Position numbers and translations under genes: made by a program. A stretch of 64,000 nucleotides of DNA from Butyrivibrio proteoclasticus B316 (GTDB taxonomy: Bacteria > Bacillota > Clostridia > Lachnospirales > Lachnospiraceae): assembly GCF_000145035.1 (NCBI RefSeq), contig NC_014387.1, forward strand, positions 1,471,001-1,535,000, read 5' to 3'. This document shows positions 1 to 9,457 of this stretch, one piece after another. The stretch's first letter is position 1. The number at the start of each line of letters is the position of its first letter. A model generated the notes under the pieces. That model ran no database searches, had not been told where the DNA came from, and worked only from the letters and a program-made list of their open reading frames with translations.

Positions 1-369
1 GCATCCAAGGAAGTTGCCAAGCTTGTTGATTCACTTGAAGGTGATGAGAAGACAGGTGCTAAGGTTGTTCTCAAGGCTCTTGAGGCTCCTTTATTCCACA
101 TTGCTAACAATGCAGGTCTTGATGGATCAGTTATCGTTAACAAGGTTAAAGAGTCTAAGCAGGGCGTAGGTTTCAACGCATATACAGAAGAGTATGTTGA
201 CATGGTTAAGGATGGTATCATCGATCCTGCCAAGGTTACACGTTCAGCTCTTCAGAACGCTACATCTGTTGCATCAAGCTTCCTTACAACAGAGGCTGCT
301 GTAGCAACAGTTAAAGAGCCAGTTCCTCCAATGCCAGCAGGCGGCGCAGGAATGGGCATGGGAATGTAA
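1..369 (+). CDS. groEL: GroEL chaperonin, C-terminal part (5' end outside the window)
   Basis: The window opens inside a reading frame whose last 122 residues match the C-terminal equatorial domain of the 60-kDa chaperonin GroEL. It ends in the glycine/methionine-rich tail (GGAGMGMGM) typical of bacterial GroEL, with a TAA stop at 367-369. GroEL forms the double-ring ATP-driven folding chamber in the cytoplasm and works with GroES, which usually lies just upstream and would be outside the window. The codons are of the type used in highly expressed genes (many GTT, GCT, CTT, AAG). A hairpin terminator follows 20 bases after the stop, so this is the end of the operon. Confidence 0.95.
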   Translation, partial: ASKEVAKLVDSLEGDEKTGAKVVLKALEAPLFHIANNAGLDGSVIVNKVKESKQGVGFNAYTEEYVDMVKDGIIDPAKVTRSALQNATSVASSFLTTEAAVATVKEPVPPMPAGGAGMGMGM

Positions 370-388
370 TTTCATAGTAGACCTTATT

Positions 389-421
389 GAGCCAGAGTCT
401 TTCGCGACTCTGGCTCCTTTG
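389..421 (+). terminator. Rho-independent terminator of groEL
   Basis: An 11-bp perfect stem (GAGCCAGAGTC at 389-399 with GACTCTGGCTC at 406-416) encloses a 6-base loop. A short C/T tract follows. It separates groEL from the exporter gene downstream. Confidence 0.85.
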
Positions 422-469
422 ATTCATAGATAATCTTCACGTGATTTTTGCATCATGTTTTTCAATATC

Positions 470-498
470 TTGCCCCGACTTTTTAAAAGGTATACAAT
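470..498 (+). promoter_or_regulatory. Sigma-A-type promoter for the exporter/surface-protein unit
   Basis: TTGCCC (470-475) and TACAAT (493-498) are separated by 17 bases. Transcription would start near 505. That supports translation starting at 539, because the upstream ATG at 455 would not be transcribed. Confidence 0.55.
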
Positions 499-538
499 AT
501 TTAGTGAAGTCTTGTTTAAATTTTCGGGGGAGATGAAA

Positions 539-3019
539 ATGGAAAACAGTGAAGCCAAGGGCGGGAACAGCGTAATGCTGAAAATCTGCGCTTTTATTGT
601 CGATAAGCGCAATCTTTTCTTCTTGATATATGCGATTTTATGTATATTCGCGGCAATTTCCAGAAACTGGGTAAGTGTAGAAAACCAGTTGTCTGAGTAT
701 CTGCCTGAAACCTCTGAAACGTGGCGCGGCCTCAAGCTTATGGAAGAACAGTTTACCACCTATGGATCCACCAAGGTTATGGTGGCTAATATTTCTTATG
801 ATCAGGCGCTTCTCATTCAGGAAGACCTTGAAAACATGGATGGTATTTTTTCTGCAGAACTTGATGATTCTGATAAGCATTATAATAATGGCTCTGCACT
901 TTTTAACATAACCTTTGACTATGATGAAAAAGATGATACATGTCTTGAACTACTTGAAAAGGTCAAAGAATACTTTGAAAACTATGATTGTTACCTGTCA
1001 ACAACACTTGGTGATACCCAGTCCGAACTGATAAATCAGGAGATGAGTGTAATATCAGTTCTTGTTGTATTTGTAGTTGTAGGTGTCCTTCTTTTGACAT
1101 CGCAGGCTTATGCAGAAGTGCCTGTTCTTCTTTTGACCTTTGGAAGTGCTGCACTTGTGCAGATGGGAACCAACTTCCTTCTTGGAACTATCTCTTTTGT
1201 TTCTGATTCTGTAACTATAGTACTTCAGCTGGCCCTTTCGGTTGACTATGCCGTTATTTTCCTGAACAGGTACAAGGAAGAGCATGCAGAGCTTCCTTAT
1301 CGTGAGGCCTGTATTGTTGCTTTATCCAAATCAATTCCGGAAATATCGGGAAGTTCTCTTACCACAATCGGCGGTCTTATAGCAATGCTGTTCATGCAGT
1401 TTGGAATAGGCAGGGACATGGGAATAGTACTGATCAAGGCTATTTTGCTGAGCCTTTTATCAGTATTTTTACTAATGCCCGGAATTATAATGCTTTTCGC
1501 AGGTCTGATGGAGAAAACCCAGCACAAGAACTTTGTTCCGCAGATTCCGTTTGTTGGAAAATTTGCATACGCAACAAGATACCTGATAGCCCCGGCTTTT
1601 GTTGTAGTCATCATTGTTGCAAGCAGGATTTCAGCCAGAACACCTTATGTATATGGCTATTCACAGATCACACCACCTCTTTTAAATGATGTTCAGAAGG
1701 CACAGAATATGCAGGATGATAACTTTAATTCTGACAATATGGTGGCGCTCGTATTTCCTTCAGGTGATTATGACAAAGAGAAAAGGCTTATAGAAGACTT
1801 ACTTGCAGAAGATAAGGTTACATCTGTAACAGGTCTTGCTAATACAGAAGCTCTTGGTGGTTATACGCTTACAGATAAACTTACTCCAAGACAGTTTTCT
1901 GAACTTTTAAATATAGACTATGAGATAGCTGAACTGGTTTATACGGCCTATGCAGTTAATGATGAAGATTACGCCAAGGTTGTAAATGGACTTGCAAATT
2001 ATAAAGTTCCGCTTATTGATATGTTCATGTTTGTATATCAGGAGGTTGATGAGGGTTACGTAACACTCTCTGATGAGCTTATGGACAAGCTTTCTGATGC
2101 AGACAGAATGATGAATTTTGCCAAGCAGCAATTACAGGGACCTGAGTATTCAAGAGTTCTGGTCTATCTAAATCTTCCTCAGGAGTCTGATGAGACATTT
2201 GCTTTTTTGCAGAAAATCCATAGAATAACCGAAAAGTACTATGATGCAGATAAAATCTATGTAGTTGGTGAATCTGTCAGCCAATATGATCTAAAGAAGT
2301 GCTTTGACAGAGATAATAAGGTTACCAGTATAATTTCTATTCTTGCAGTTTTGGTGGTCCTTCTTTTTACCTTTAAATCTGCAGGTATGCCTGTACTTTT
2401 GATCGCTGTCATCCAGGGATGTATCTGGATCAATTTCTCAGTACCTGCTCTGCAGCACGACAATTTGTTTTTCCTGGGATATCTGATTGTAAGTTCTATA
2501 CAGATGGGTGCAAATATTGACTATGCCATAGTTATAGCCGGACGTTATACGGAACTTCGAGAGAAGATGGGTAAAAAAGAAGCCATAATCAGCACTATGA
2601 ATCTCTCTTTTCCAACAATAATCACATCCGGTACTATGCTTGCTGTTGCGGGCACTCTGATAGGTAAAATGACTTCAGATTGCGCGATTTATGGAATTGG
2701 AAAGTGTCTTGGAAGAGGAACTATTATCTCTATTTTGATAACTATGTTCGTGCTTCCGCAGATCCTTCTGGTGGGAGATAAGGTGATTGAACTTACTGCT
2801 TTTGTTATGAATATGCCAATTCAGACCAAGCAGAAGGCTGGAATTATGCGAATTGACGGTCTTGTACGAGGACACATCGATGGAAATATCAATGGTGTAG
2901 TTCATGCTGTGGTACGAGGTAATATCAGTGCTTATGTTGATAATGATGCCATTAAGATGCTGGATGAAAACGGCGAGGAAGTAACTACTATGGCTGAGAC
3001 AGCAGGGGAGGAGAGCTGA
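539..3019 (+). CDS. MMPL/RND-superfamily transporter
   Basis: This is a polytopic membrane protein of 826 residues with the two-fold architecture of the MMPL/RND export family. Each half has one membrane helix, a large extracytoplasmic loop, and a cluster of five to six helices. Helix motifs such as LALSVDYAVIFLNRY and its second-half counterpart GANIDYAIVIAGRY are the usual signature and carry the acidic residue implicated in proton coupling. I chose ATG 539 because GGGGGAG (526-532) sits seven bases upstream; ATG 533 is too close to it. The cytoplasmic C-terminus (about 780-812) has alternating short hydrophobic and Gly/Asn residues like a small beta-solenoid. One base separates the stop from the next gene, so the large surface protein is probably co-expressed and may be a partner. 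The substrate is unknown; lipids or drugs are typical of the family. Confidence 0.85.
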   Translation: MENSEAKGGNSVMLKICAFIVDKRNLFFLIYAILCIFAAISRNWVSVENQLSEYLPETSETWRGLKLMEEQFTTYGSTKVMVANISYDQALLIQEDLENMDGIFSAELDDSDKHYNNGSALFNITFDYDEKDDTCLELLEKVKEYFENYDCYLSTTLGDTQSELINQEMSVISVLVVFVVVGVLLLTSQAYAEVPVLLLTFGSAALVQMGTNFLLGTISFVSDSVTIVLQLALSVDYAVIFLNRYKEEHAELPYREACIVALSKSIPEISGSSLTTIGGLIAMLFMQFGIGRDMGIVLIKAILLSLLSVFLLMPGIIMLFAGLMEKTQHKNFVPQIPFVGKFAYATRYLIAPAFVVVIIVASRISARTPYVYGYSQITPPLLNDVQKAQNMQDDNFNSDNMVALVFPSGDYDKEKRLIEDLLAEDKVTSVTGLANTEALGGYTLTDKLTPRQFSELLNIDYEIAELVYTAYAVNDEDYAKVVNGLANYKVPLIDMFMFVYQEVDEGYVTLSDELMDKLSDADRMMNFAKQQLQGPEYSRVLVYLNLPQESDETFAFLQKIHRITEKYYDADKIYVVGESVSQYDLKKCFDRDNKVTSIISILAVLVVLLFTFKSAGMPVLLIAVIQGCIWINFSVPALQHDNLFFLGYLIVSSIQMGANIDYAIVIAGRYTELREKMGKKEAIISTMNLSFPTIITSGTMLAVAGTLIGKMTSDCAIYGIGKCLGRGTIISILITMFVLPQILLVGDKVIELTAFVMNMPIQTKQKAGIMRIDGLVRGHIDGNINGVVHAVVRGNISAYVDNDAIKMLDENGEEVTTMAETAGEES

Positions 3020-3020
3020 T

Positions 3021-6000
3021 ATGAAAAAGAGATTATGCGCGCTTCTTCTTGGCATATTGTTTGTAACAACACCAGTCATAACAGTGTTTGCTGAAAACGG
3101 AGACAAGGAAGCTGAAAATACAAGTCAGAGCAATGCACCTGAGATCACTACAGGCACCTATGAAAGAGCTCTGGAAAATGAAGTCGATGTAGACGAGGAT
3201 ATCAAAGAAAATATACTGGCGGTAATACCTGAAGATATTGAAGAGATAACTATTGGAACAACAGAAGAGTTCCTCAAATTTGCTGATAACTGCAGGCTTG
3301 ATACCTGGTCGGTTAATAAAAAGATTACTCTCACAAACGACATCTCTCTTCTTGGTACAGACTTTATAGGAATACCATCCTTCGGAGGCATTTTTGATGG
3401 TGGAGGTCATACTATCAGTGCCTTTAATGTAGATAAGGGTATGTCCTACATAGGTCTTTTTACTGATGTTCAGAAAACCGGAGTGATCACTAACCTTAAT
3501 GTCAAAGGAAATATCATACCTGCTGGAGAGCAGATAACTATTGGAGGAATCGCTGCAACAAACAGTGGCTACATACACAAATGCAGCTTCACCGGAGTTG
3601 TAAATGGAAATGACTACGTTGGCGGAGTGGTTGGAGTTAACCAGCTTACAGGAATTATCGATGACTGCAACTGTGCCGGCTATGTCCATGGAGTTCATTT
3701 CACTGGCGGAATTGTTGGCTCTAACATGGGCTATGTGACAGACTGCGTCAATGATTCAAGTGTTAATACAACTAACACGGATACTCAGATAACAATTGAT
3801 TCTATGAGTACCCTTAATAAGGTTATCTCACTTGTCAAAAATGCAAACAGTGAAGAGGAGGATGCTAACGCTGACGTAACAGCTTCTGATACCGGTGGTG
3901 TTGCGGGACAGTCAATTGGAATTATCATAGGCTGCATAAACACTGGTGATATCGGCTATGAGCACGTTGGCTACAATGTTGGTGGTATAGCTGGAAGACA
4001 GTCTGGATATCTTTATAAGTGCACTAATAGTGGCAAGATCCTTGGTAGAAAAGATGTGGGTGGCATTGTAGGACAGGCTGAGCCCTATATTACTGTTGAC
4101 CTTAGCACAGATATAGCTTATCAGCTGACTGAAGCTATAGGTAAGCTACATGACCTTGTATCTGTAACTCTGCGCGATACCAGGAATCAGTCCAATGTAA
4201 TATCTAACAGATTATCCATAATACAGGATTATACAGGGAAAGCCCTTAATGACGTTAAATACATTGCTAATGGAACAATAGACTATGCTAATGGCGTGTC
4301 CGGTGCTGCAACAGAGGCTTTTTCAAGAGTTGATTATGTAATTGATGAAGCGACTAAGAAAAATGGTGCTCTTGATCATACAGAAGAAGCCATGAAGGAC
4401 GTCAAGAAGTCTGCGGGTGATATACGAACTGCTTTTTCTAAGCTCGATGTAGATGCATATATACCAGACAATAGAAGAGATGAATACAATGCAGCCAAGA
4501 CAGTTCTGGAGGGAGCAGAAGCTCAGTATTCAGATAATTATAGCGGAGCGATAACTCCATGCTTGAATAATGCGATTTATGCACAAAAAGAGAACTATGC
4601 ATCCACCAAGAACGCGAATACAACCGGTACAAAGCTTGTATATATTTCCAGTGCAACAGGGGCAGATATTACTGCGCAAATGGCTACTGCTGTAAATGCG
4701 ACTGATATTCAAAATAAAACAGGAGCATCTACAGAAGGTTCATGGCAACATGAAGATGGAACAGCTTTTCCTTCAAGTGATAATACGAAATATCCAGACG
4801 ATGCAGCTCTTTATGCTGCGGCTAATACTACGGCTATTACAGAGGCATCAAAATATGCTATCAACATTTATGATAATGGCACAAGTACAGGAGCAGTTGC
4901 TTATGAACAGGATGTTTTGGTAAGTACCCAGACAGTAATGGGTATACTGGCAGAAGCCGTTCAGTATATGGCAGATGATATGAGGCCTGATGTTGTTAAG
5001 AGTATGCAGGAGCTTGAAGATGCAGCTGGAAACCTTGAAAGTGCCGGTCATGACACAAGGTCAATTCTTAACAATATCGCAGGAAGAGACAATATCACTT
5101 TCCCTACCTTTAGCGATGAATACAGACTTCGTACAACCTCCTTTGTAGATAATATGCAGGGAATGAACGATAACTTTGGCCTTCTTAATTCAGAGATAAA
5201 CAATGCTACAGGAGTTCTTACAACTGATCTTGAGGCGGTTAATGATCAGTTCAATACCATAATGCTTCTGTTTACAGATGCAGCAGATGGCGTTCTGGAG
5301 ATGGATTATACCCAGAATTTTGAAGATGTATCACTAGATGAAGCTGATACCTGTACAGATGCCACTGTAGACTACTGTATCAATTATGGACGCATAGAGG
5401 GAGATATTGATGTTGCAGGAATTGCCGGAACCATGGGCATTGAATATGAGTATGACAAGGAAAGCGACATTACAGGAATAAAGGACAGCAAGCTTACGAC
5501 CTCATATCTTACCAAGTGTGTGCTCAGACATAATGACAACTATAACAGTGTAGTTGGTGAAAAGAACTATGTAGGCGGAATCTGTGGCCTTCAGGAAATG
5601 GGAACTATCACAGGCTGCGCTAATATGGGAAATGCGAAGTCTAGCTCGGGCGAATATGTTGGTGGAATATGCGGAAGATCTCTTTCTAACATAGTTAAAT
5701 CAAGCTCATCAGGAATACTGGATGGTGTCAGCTATGTTGGAGGAATTACAGGCGATGGAATGAATATAAGCGACTGCCAGTCTCTTGTTAAGGTTACCGG
5801 TGCTGACAGATGGTACGGAGCTATTTCCGGACATATAGACGAAAAAGGTGTTGTGAGAAATAACTCTTTTATCAGCGATGAGCTTACTGGAATAGACAGA
5901 TCAAGCTATACAGGAAAGGCAGAGGAAGTTGTCTTTAACTCTGCAGATGTGCCTTATGATTTCAAGAGCATGACTATTACTTTTATGCTTGAAGATGAGG

Positions 6001-6926
6001 ACCTTCCTGATGGAAAAAAGATCATTAAGAAGTCCAGCCTTAAATATGGAGAAGCCATAAGCGAGGAGAATTATCCAAGGGTAGACAATAAAGAGGGCTA
6101 CTATGTTGTATGGGATAAGCCGCAGATAGATAAGGTTACAACTGATGAGATAATCACTGCAAACTATACCAAGTATAGGACGACTATAGCAGAGGAGAAG
6201 ACTACAGAGGATGACGGTATCCATCAGGGCGAGATTTTGGTAGATGGACAGTTCAGGGAAGATGATAGGCTTGTAGTTGAAAGGGAAACTCTTTTTAATA
6301 CTGGTGAAGAGACTAAGTACTCCGAAGAAGGTGACAAGCTGTATGTAGACTACGAGATACTGAAGTTTACAATCCCGGATGATGGAAGGAAAACACATCA
6401 GATAAGGTTTGGTATAGATCAAAATATGCAATTGGGAGAGCAAATCACTTATGAGCTCTACCAGGTTCAGGATGATGGCAGTCTGACTAAGCTTGAGAAG
6501 ACTGGAAATGTTGGTAAGTATGATACCTACGATGTCGAAGGTGATGTCTTAACCTTAGATGTTAAATATAAGGTTGCCAAATACTTTGAATATTTACTTC
6601 CTGCGATAGCTATTGGCGCAATAGTATTAGTGGTAGTAATAATCGCTCTGGCTATATTTATTATCAAAAGACATGGCAGAAAGCTTCCTGTTATTATTAA
6701 CAATGTTGCCAAGGATGTGTCCAAGAAGATAGAGGATAAAGAGCAGCTCTTCTATGATGACAGCAATGATGAGCAGAGAAGTGTAAAAGAAGAGGAAGAT
6801 AAGAAGGAAGAGAACAAAGAGAAAGAAGATATAGCTGAGGCTTCTGAAAAAGCTGATAATACTGAAGAAAATGCGGATCAGAAACCAGAGAATAAGAAAA
6901 AGAAAAAGTCTAGAAAAAACAAGTAA
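3021..6926 (+). CDS. Large membrane-anchored surface protein with GLUG-like repeats
   Basis: The protein has 1301 residues. An N-terminal signal peptide (about 1-25, ending VFA-EN) is followed by two blocks of GLUG-like repeats (about 120-360 and 800-990), recognisable as YVGGIVG/YVGGICG units alternating with TGCxNxG strands. Between them is a long predominantly helical region (about 365-780). One membrane helix (about 1190-1215) and a cytoplasmic tail very rich in Lys and Glu close the protein. The topology is extracellular with a single C-terminal anchor. The start follows AGGGGAGGAG at 3004-3013 and lies one base after the exporter stop. The function is unknown. The pairing suggests an accessory, adhesin-like or envelope-spanning partner of the MMPL protein; this is inference. 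Confidence 0.75.
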   Translation: MKKRLCALLLGILFVTTPVITVFAENGDKEAENTSQSNAPEITTGTYERALENEVDVDEDIKENILAVIPEDIEEITIGTTEEFLKFADNCRLDTWSVNKKITLTNDISLLGTDFIGIPSFGGIFDGGGHTISAFNVDKGMSYIGLFTDVQKTGVITNLNVKGNIIPAGEQITIGGIAATNSGYIHKCSFTGVVNGNDYVGGVVGVNQLTGIIDDCNCAGYVHGVHFTGGIVGSNMGYVTDCVNDSSVNTTNTDTQITIDSMSTLNKVISLVKNANSEEEDANADVTASDTGGVAGQSIGIIIGCINTGDIGYEHVGYNVGGIAGRQSGYLYKCTNSGKILGRKDVGGIVGQAEPYITVDLSTDIAYQLTEAIGKLHDLVSVTLRDTRNQSNVISNRLSIIQDYTGKALNDVKYIANGTIDYANGVSGAATEAFSRVDYVIDEATKKNGALDHTEEAMKDVKKSAGDIRTAFSKLDVDAYIPDNRRDEYNAAKTVLEGAEAQYSDNYSGAITPCLNNAIYAQKENYASTKNANTTGTKLVYISSATGADITAQMATAVNATDIQNKTGASTEGSWQHEDGTAFPSSDNTKYPDDAALYAAANTTAITEASKYAINIYDNGTSTGAVAYEQDVLVSTQTVMGILAEAVQYMADDMRPDVVKSMQELEDAAGNLESAGHDTRSILNNIAGRDNITFPTFSDEYRLRTTSFVDNMQGMNDNFGLLNSEINNATGVLTTDLEAVNDQFNTIMLLFTDAADGVLEMDYTQNFEDVSLDEADTCTDATVDYCINYGRIEGDIDVAGIAGTMGIEYEYDKESDITGIKDSKLTTSYLTKCVLRHNDNYNSVVGEKNYVGGICGLQEMGTITGCANMGNAKSSSGEYVGGICGRSLSNIVKSSSSGILDGVSYVGGITGDGMNISDCQSLVKVTGADRWYGAISGHIDEKGVVRNNSFISDELTGIDRSSYTGKAEEVVFNSADVPYDFKSMTITFMLEDEDLPDGKKIIKKSSLKYGEAISEENYPRVDNKEGYYVVWDKPQIDKVTTDEIITANYTKYRTTIAEEKTTEDDGIHQGEILVDGQFREDDRLVVERETLFNTGEETKYSEEGDKLYVDYEILKFTIPDDGRKTHQIRFGIDQNMQLGEQITYELYQVQDDGSLTKLEKTGNVGKYDTYDVEGDVLTLDVKYKVAKYFEYLLPAIAIGAIVLVVVIIALAIFIIKRHGRKLPVIINNVAKDVSKKIEDKEQLFYDDSNDEQRSVKEEEDKKEENKEKEDIAEASEKADNTEENADQKPENKKKKKSRKNK

Positions 6927-6940
6927 AAGTTAAGCATATT

Positions 6941-6968
6941 TTGCTTTAATATTAAGAAGTTTTATAGT
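6941..6968 (+). promoter_or_regulatory. Possible promoter of the polyamine operon
   Basis: TTGCTT (6941-6946) and TATAGT (6963-6968) lie 16 bases apart upstream of speA. The -35 match is weak. A start near 6975 would give a leader of about 100 bases. Confidence 0.35.
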
Positions 6969-7002
6969 ATGATTACATTACTGTGTAATTAGATAATAAG
7001 AG

Positions 7003-7060
7003 GGGGTAGCATGTCAGTATGGCATGCCACTCCTTTACTTGTGTGTAAGGATTTTTTTTT
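7003..7060 (+). promoter_or_regulatory. Leader hairpins before speA, possible transcription attenuator
   Basis: Hairpin A pairs 7003-7016 with 7020-7033 (14 positions, one mismatch and two G-T pairs, 3-base loop). Hairpin B pairs CCTTTAC (7032-7038) with GTAAGG (7045-7050) and is followed by A plus nine T (7052-7060), giving a terminator-like shape. The two share bases 7032-7033, so they compete. The speA ribosome-binding site GGAGGG (7061-7066) follows directly. Hairpin B is short and AT-rich, so the attenuator reading is tentative. Confidence 0.4.
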
Positions 7061-7073
7061 GGAGGGTAGTTAG

Positions 7074-8522
7074 TTGGATCTTAATAGACAAAAAAAGGCT
7101 CCAGTATATGAAGCTTTGGAGAGGTTTAGGAAGCAGCGCGTTGTTCCTTTTGACGTGCCTGGTCATAAAAGAGGAAGAGGTAACCCAGAGCTCGTTAGCT
7201 TTTTGGGTGATAGATGTGTAGGTATAGATGTTAATTCTATGAAGCCTCTTGATAATCTCTGCCATCCTGTTTCTGTAATCAAGGAAGCGGAGGAGCTTAT
7301 GGCTGATGCTTTTGGCGCAGCTCATGCTTTTATGATGGTTAATGGTACTACAAGTGCTGTTCAGGCTATGGTTTTATCTCATGTCAAAAAGGGTGAGAAG
7401 ATCATTATGCCCAGAAACGTGCATAAGAGTGCGATAAATGCGCTTATTCTGTGCGGAGCGATACCTGTTTATATTGATCCCAAGGTGGATACAAACCTTG
7501 GAATTCCGCTTGGAATGGAACTTTCTGATGTAAAGAAGGCAATCGAAGATAACCCAGAAGCCAAGGCTATTCTGATCAACAATCCTTCATATTACGGAAT
7601 TTGTTCCAATCTTAAGGCAATAGTTGATCTTGCTCATGAAAATGGAATGAAGGCCCTTGTAGATGAGGCTCACGGAACTCATTTGTATTTTGGCCCTAAT
7701 CTTCCGCTTAATGCTATGGCTGCAGGTGCCGATATGGCGGCTATCAGTATGCACAAGTCAGGAGGAAGCCTGACTCAGAGCTCAATTCTTCTGTGCGGAC
7801 CTGATGCTAATATCGGTTACATCAGCAGGATAGTCAATCTTACTCAGACTACCAGCGCAAGCTACCTTCTTCTCGGAAGTCTTGACATTTCCAGAAGAAA
7901 TCTTGCACTTAATGGGGCATCGAGCTTTGAGAAGGTTACCAAGATGGCTCAGTATGCCAGAGAAGAGATCAATGATATCGGTGGCTATTACGCATATGGC
8001 AAAGAGCTCAAGAATGGCGGAAGTATTTATGATTTCGATGAGACCAAGCTCGTTGTAAATACCAGGAAAATAGGCCTTACAGGTATTGAGGTTTACGATC
8101 TTTTGAGAGATGAATATGACATACAGATGGAATTTGGTGATCTGTCCAATGTCATGGCATATATTTCGATTGGAGACAGACTTCAGGATATTGAGAGACT
8201 TGCAGGAGCTCTTGCGGATATCAGAAGACTTTACTCCAAACCAGAGCAGAGCTTTTTCTCAGCTGAATATGTGACACCTATTGTCAAGGCAACTCCTCAG
8301 GAAGCATTCTATGCAGAAAAAGAGTCACTTCCGATTGATGAGACAGTTGGCAGAATAAGTGCTGAGTCTGTAATGTGCTATCCTCCGGGAATCCCGATCC
8401 TTTCTCCCGGAGAAGTGATAACTGAGGAAATACTCGGATATATTAAGACAGCTATGGAGAAAGGCTGTTCTATGCAGGGGCCGGAGAGTGAAGATATTTC
8501 AGAACTGTTCGTGCTCAAATGA
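7074..8522 (+). CDS. speA: PLP-dependent Orn/Lys/Arg decarboxylase, probably arginine decarboxylase
   Basis: This 482-residue protein belongs to the fold-I (aspartate aminotransferase-like) Orn/Lys/Arg decarboxylase family of Gram-positive bacteria, whose members are near 480-490 residues. The cofactor site is visible: DEAHG near residue 197, and the PLP-binding lysine in MHKSGGSLTQ near 227. The C-terminal domain has the family's PPGIPILSPGE motif. The start is TTG 7074, seven bases after GGAGGG; no ATG lies closer. Arginine rather than lysine as substrate is inferred from agmatine deiminase and N-carbamoylputrescine amidase downstream, which handle the agmatine it would make. It is the first gene of the polyamine operon. 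Lysine decarboxylase remains possible from sequence alone. Confidence 0.85.
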   Translation: MDLNRQKKAPVYEALERFRKQRVVPFDVPGHKRGRGNPELVSFLGDRCVGIDVNSMKPLDNLCHPVSVIKEAEELMADAFGAAHAFMMVNGTTSAVQAMVLSHVKKGEKIIMPRNVHKSAINALILCGAIPVYIDPKVDTNLGIPLGMELSDVKKAIEDNPEAKAILINNPSYYGICSNLKAIVDLAHENGMKALVDEAHGTHLYFGPNLPLNAMAAGADMAAISMHKSGGSLTQSSILLCGPDANIGYISRIVNLTQTTSASYLLLGSLDISRRNLALNGASSFEKVTKMAQYAREEINDIGGYYAYGKELKNGGSIYDFDETKLVVNTRKIGLTGIEVYDLLRDEYDIQMEFGDLSNVMAYISIGDRLQDIERLAGALADIRRLYSKPEQSFFSAEYVTPIVKATPQEAFYAEKESLPIDETVGRISAESVMCYPPGIPILSPGEVITEEILGYIKTAMEKGCSMQGPESEDISELFVLK

Positions 8523-8584
8523 TAATCGTTTTACAATATTGATGTATAATTTTAATAGGCTTTTGACTATATAAGGAGACAGAT

Positions 8585-9457
8585 ATGGCTGAGATGGATT
8601 ATTGGTTCAGTGATATGCACACTGGAAATGTTAAGATTAGTATTAGAATCAGTAAGCAGCTTTTTTCCGGAAGCAGTGAATTTCAGAGAATTGATGTCTT
8701 TGATTCACCGGAGTTTGGCAAGTTTCTGACTTCAGATGGTAATATTATCTTTTCTGAGAAGGATGAGTTTACTTATGATGAGATGATAGTACATGTTCCC
8801 ATGGCTGTTCACCCCAAGGTTCAAAGGGTACTCGTTCTTGGTGGTGGTGACGGAGGCGTTGCCAGAGAGCTGTGCCATTACGATGAGATCAAGGTAATAG
8901 ATGTAGTAGAGCCCGATAATATGTTTGTGGATGTCTGCAAGCAGTATTTTCCTGATAATGCTGTTGGCCTTGAAGATGACAGGGTTCATATCTATTATCA
9001 GGATGGTCTTAAATATCTTCGCAAATGCGAGGATATGTATGATCTGATCATAAATGATGCTACAGAACCTCTTGGACATGAGGCAGGTCTTTTTACCAAG
9101 GAGTTCTATGGAAGCTGTTATAAGGCTCTTCACGATGATGGAATCATGGTTTATCAGCATGGAAGTCCATTCTATGATGAGGATGAAGAGAGCTGCAGAG
9201 CTATGCACAGGAAGGCATACAGAGTGTTCCCTGTAAACAGAGTTTATCAGGCACATATTCCTACCTGCCCTGCAGGCTATTGGCTGTTTGGCTTTGCAAG
9301 TAAGAAGTATCATCCTCTTAAAGATTTTAATCCTGACAGATGGGATGAGAGAGGAATCAAGACTTGGTATTATACTACGCACCTTCACAAGGGAGCCTTT
9401 ATGTTGCCCAAGTATGTTGAGGACCTTCTTCAGGAAGAAGAAGATATGTCGCGCTAA
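8585..9457 (+). CDS. speE: Spermidine synthase homologue (aminopropyltransferase)
   Basis: This 290-residue protein has the spermidine synthase fold: an N-terminal beta-strand region, then a Rossmann-like methyltransferase fold with GGGDGGVAREL (about residues 84-94) and the acidic VVEPD that holds the nucleoside. Family members transfer aminopropyl from decarboxylated S-adenosylmethionine to putrescine. The active-site stretch reads DATEPLG, where most spermidine synthases have D-x-T-D-P-x-G, so one acidic residue is Glu rather than Asp. No speD (AdoMet decarboxylase) is in the window, so the donor must come from elsewhere or the protein does something else. The start follows AAGGAGA, 62 bases after speA. 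Confidence 0.85.
   Translation: MAEMDYWFSDMHTGNVKISIRISKQLFSGSSEFQRIDVFDSPEFGKFLTSDGNIIFSEKDEFTYDEMIVHVPMAVHPKVQRVLVLGGGDGGVARELCHYDEIKVIDVVEPDNMFVDVCKQYFPDNAVGLEDDRVHIYYQDGLKYLRKCEDMYDLIINDATEPLGHEAGLFTKEFYGSCYKALHDDGIMVYQHGSPFYDEDEESCRAMHRKAYRVFPVNRVYQAHIPTCPAGYWLFGFASKKYHPLKDFNPDRWDERGIKTWYYTTHLHKGAFMLPKYVEDLLQEEEDMSR

Noticed and set aside
8529..8550. Internal promoter before speE (TTTACA and TATAAT)
   Set aside because: The spacer is only ten bases, and no better -35 is found; speE is probably read from the speA promoter.
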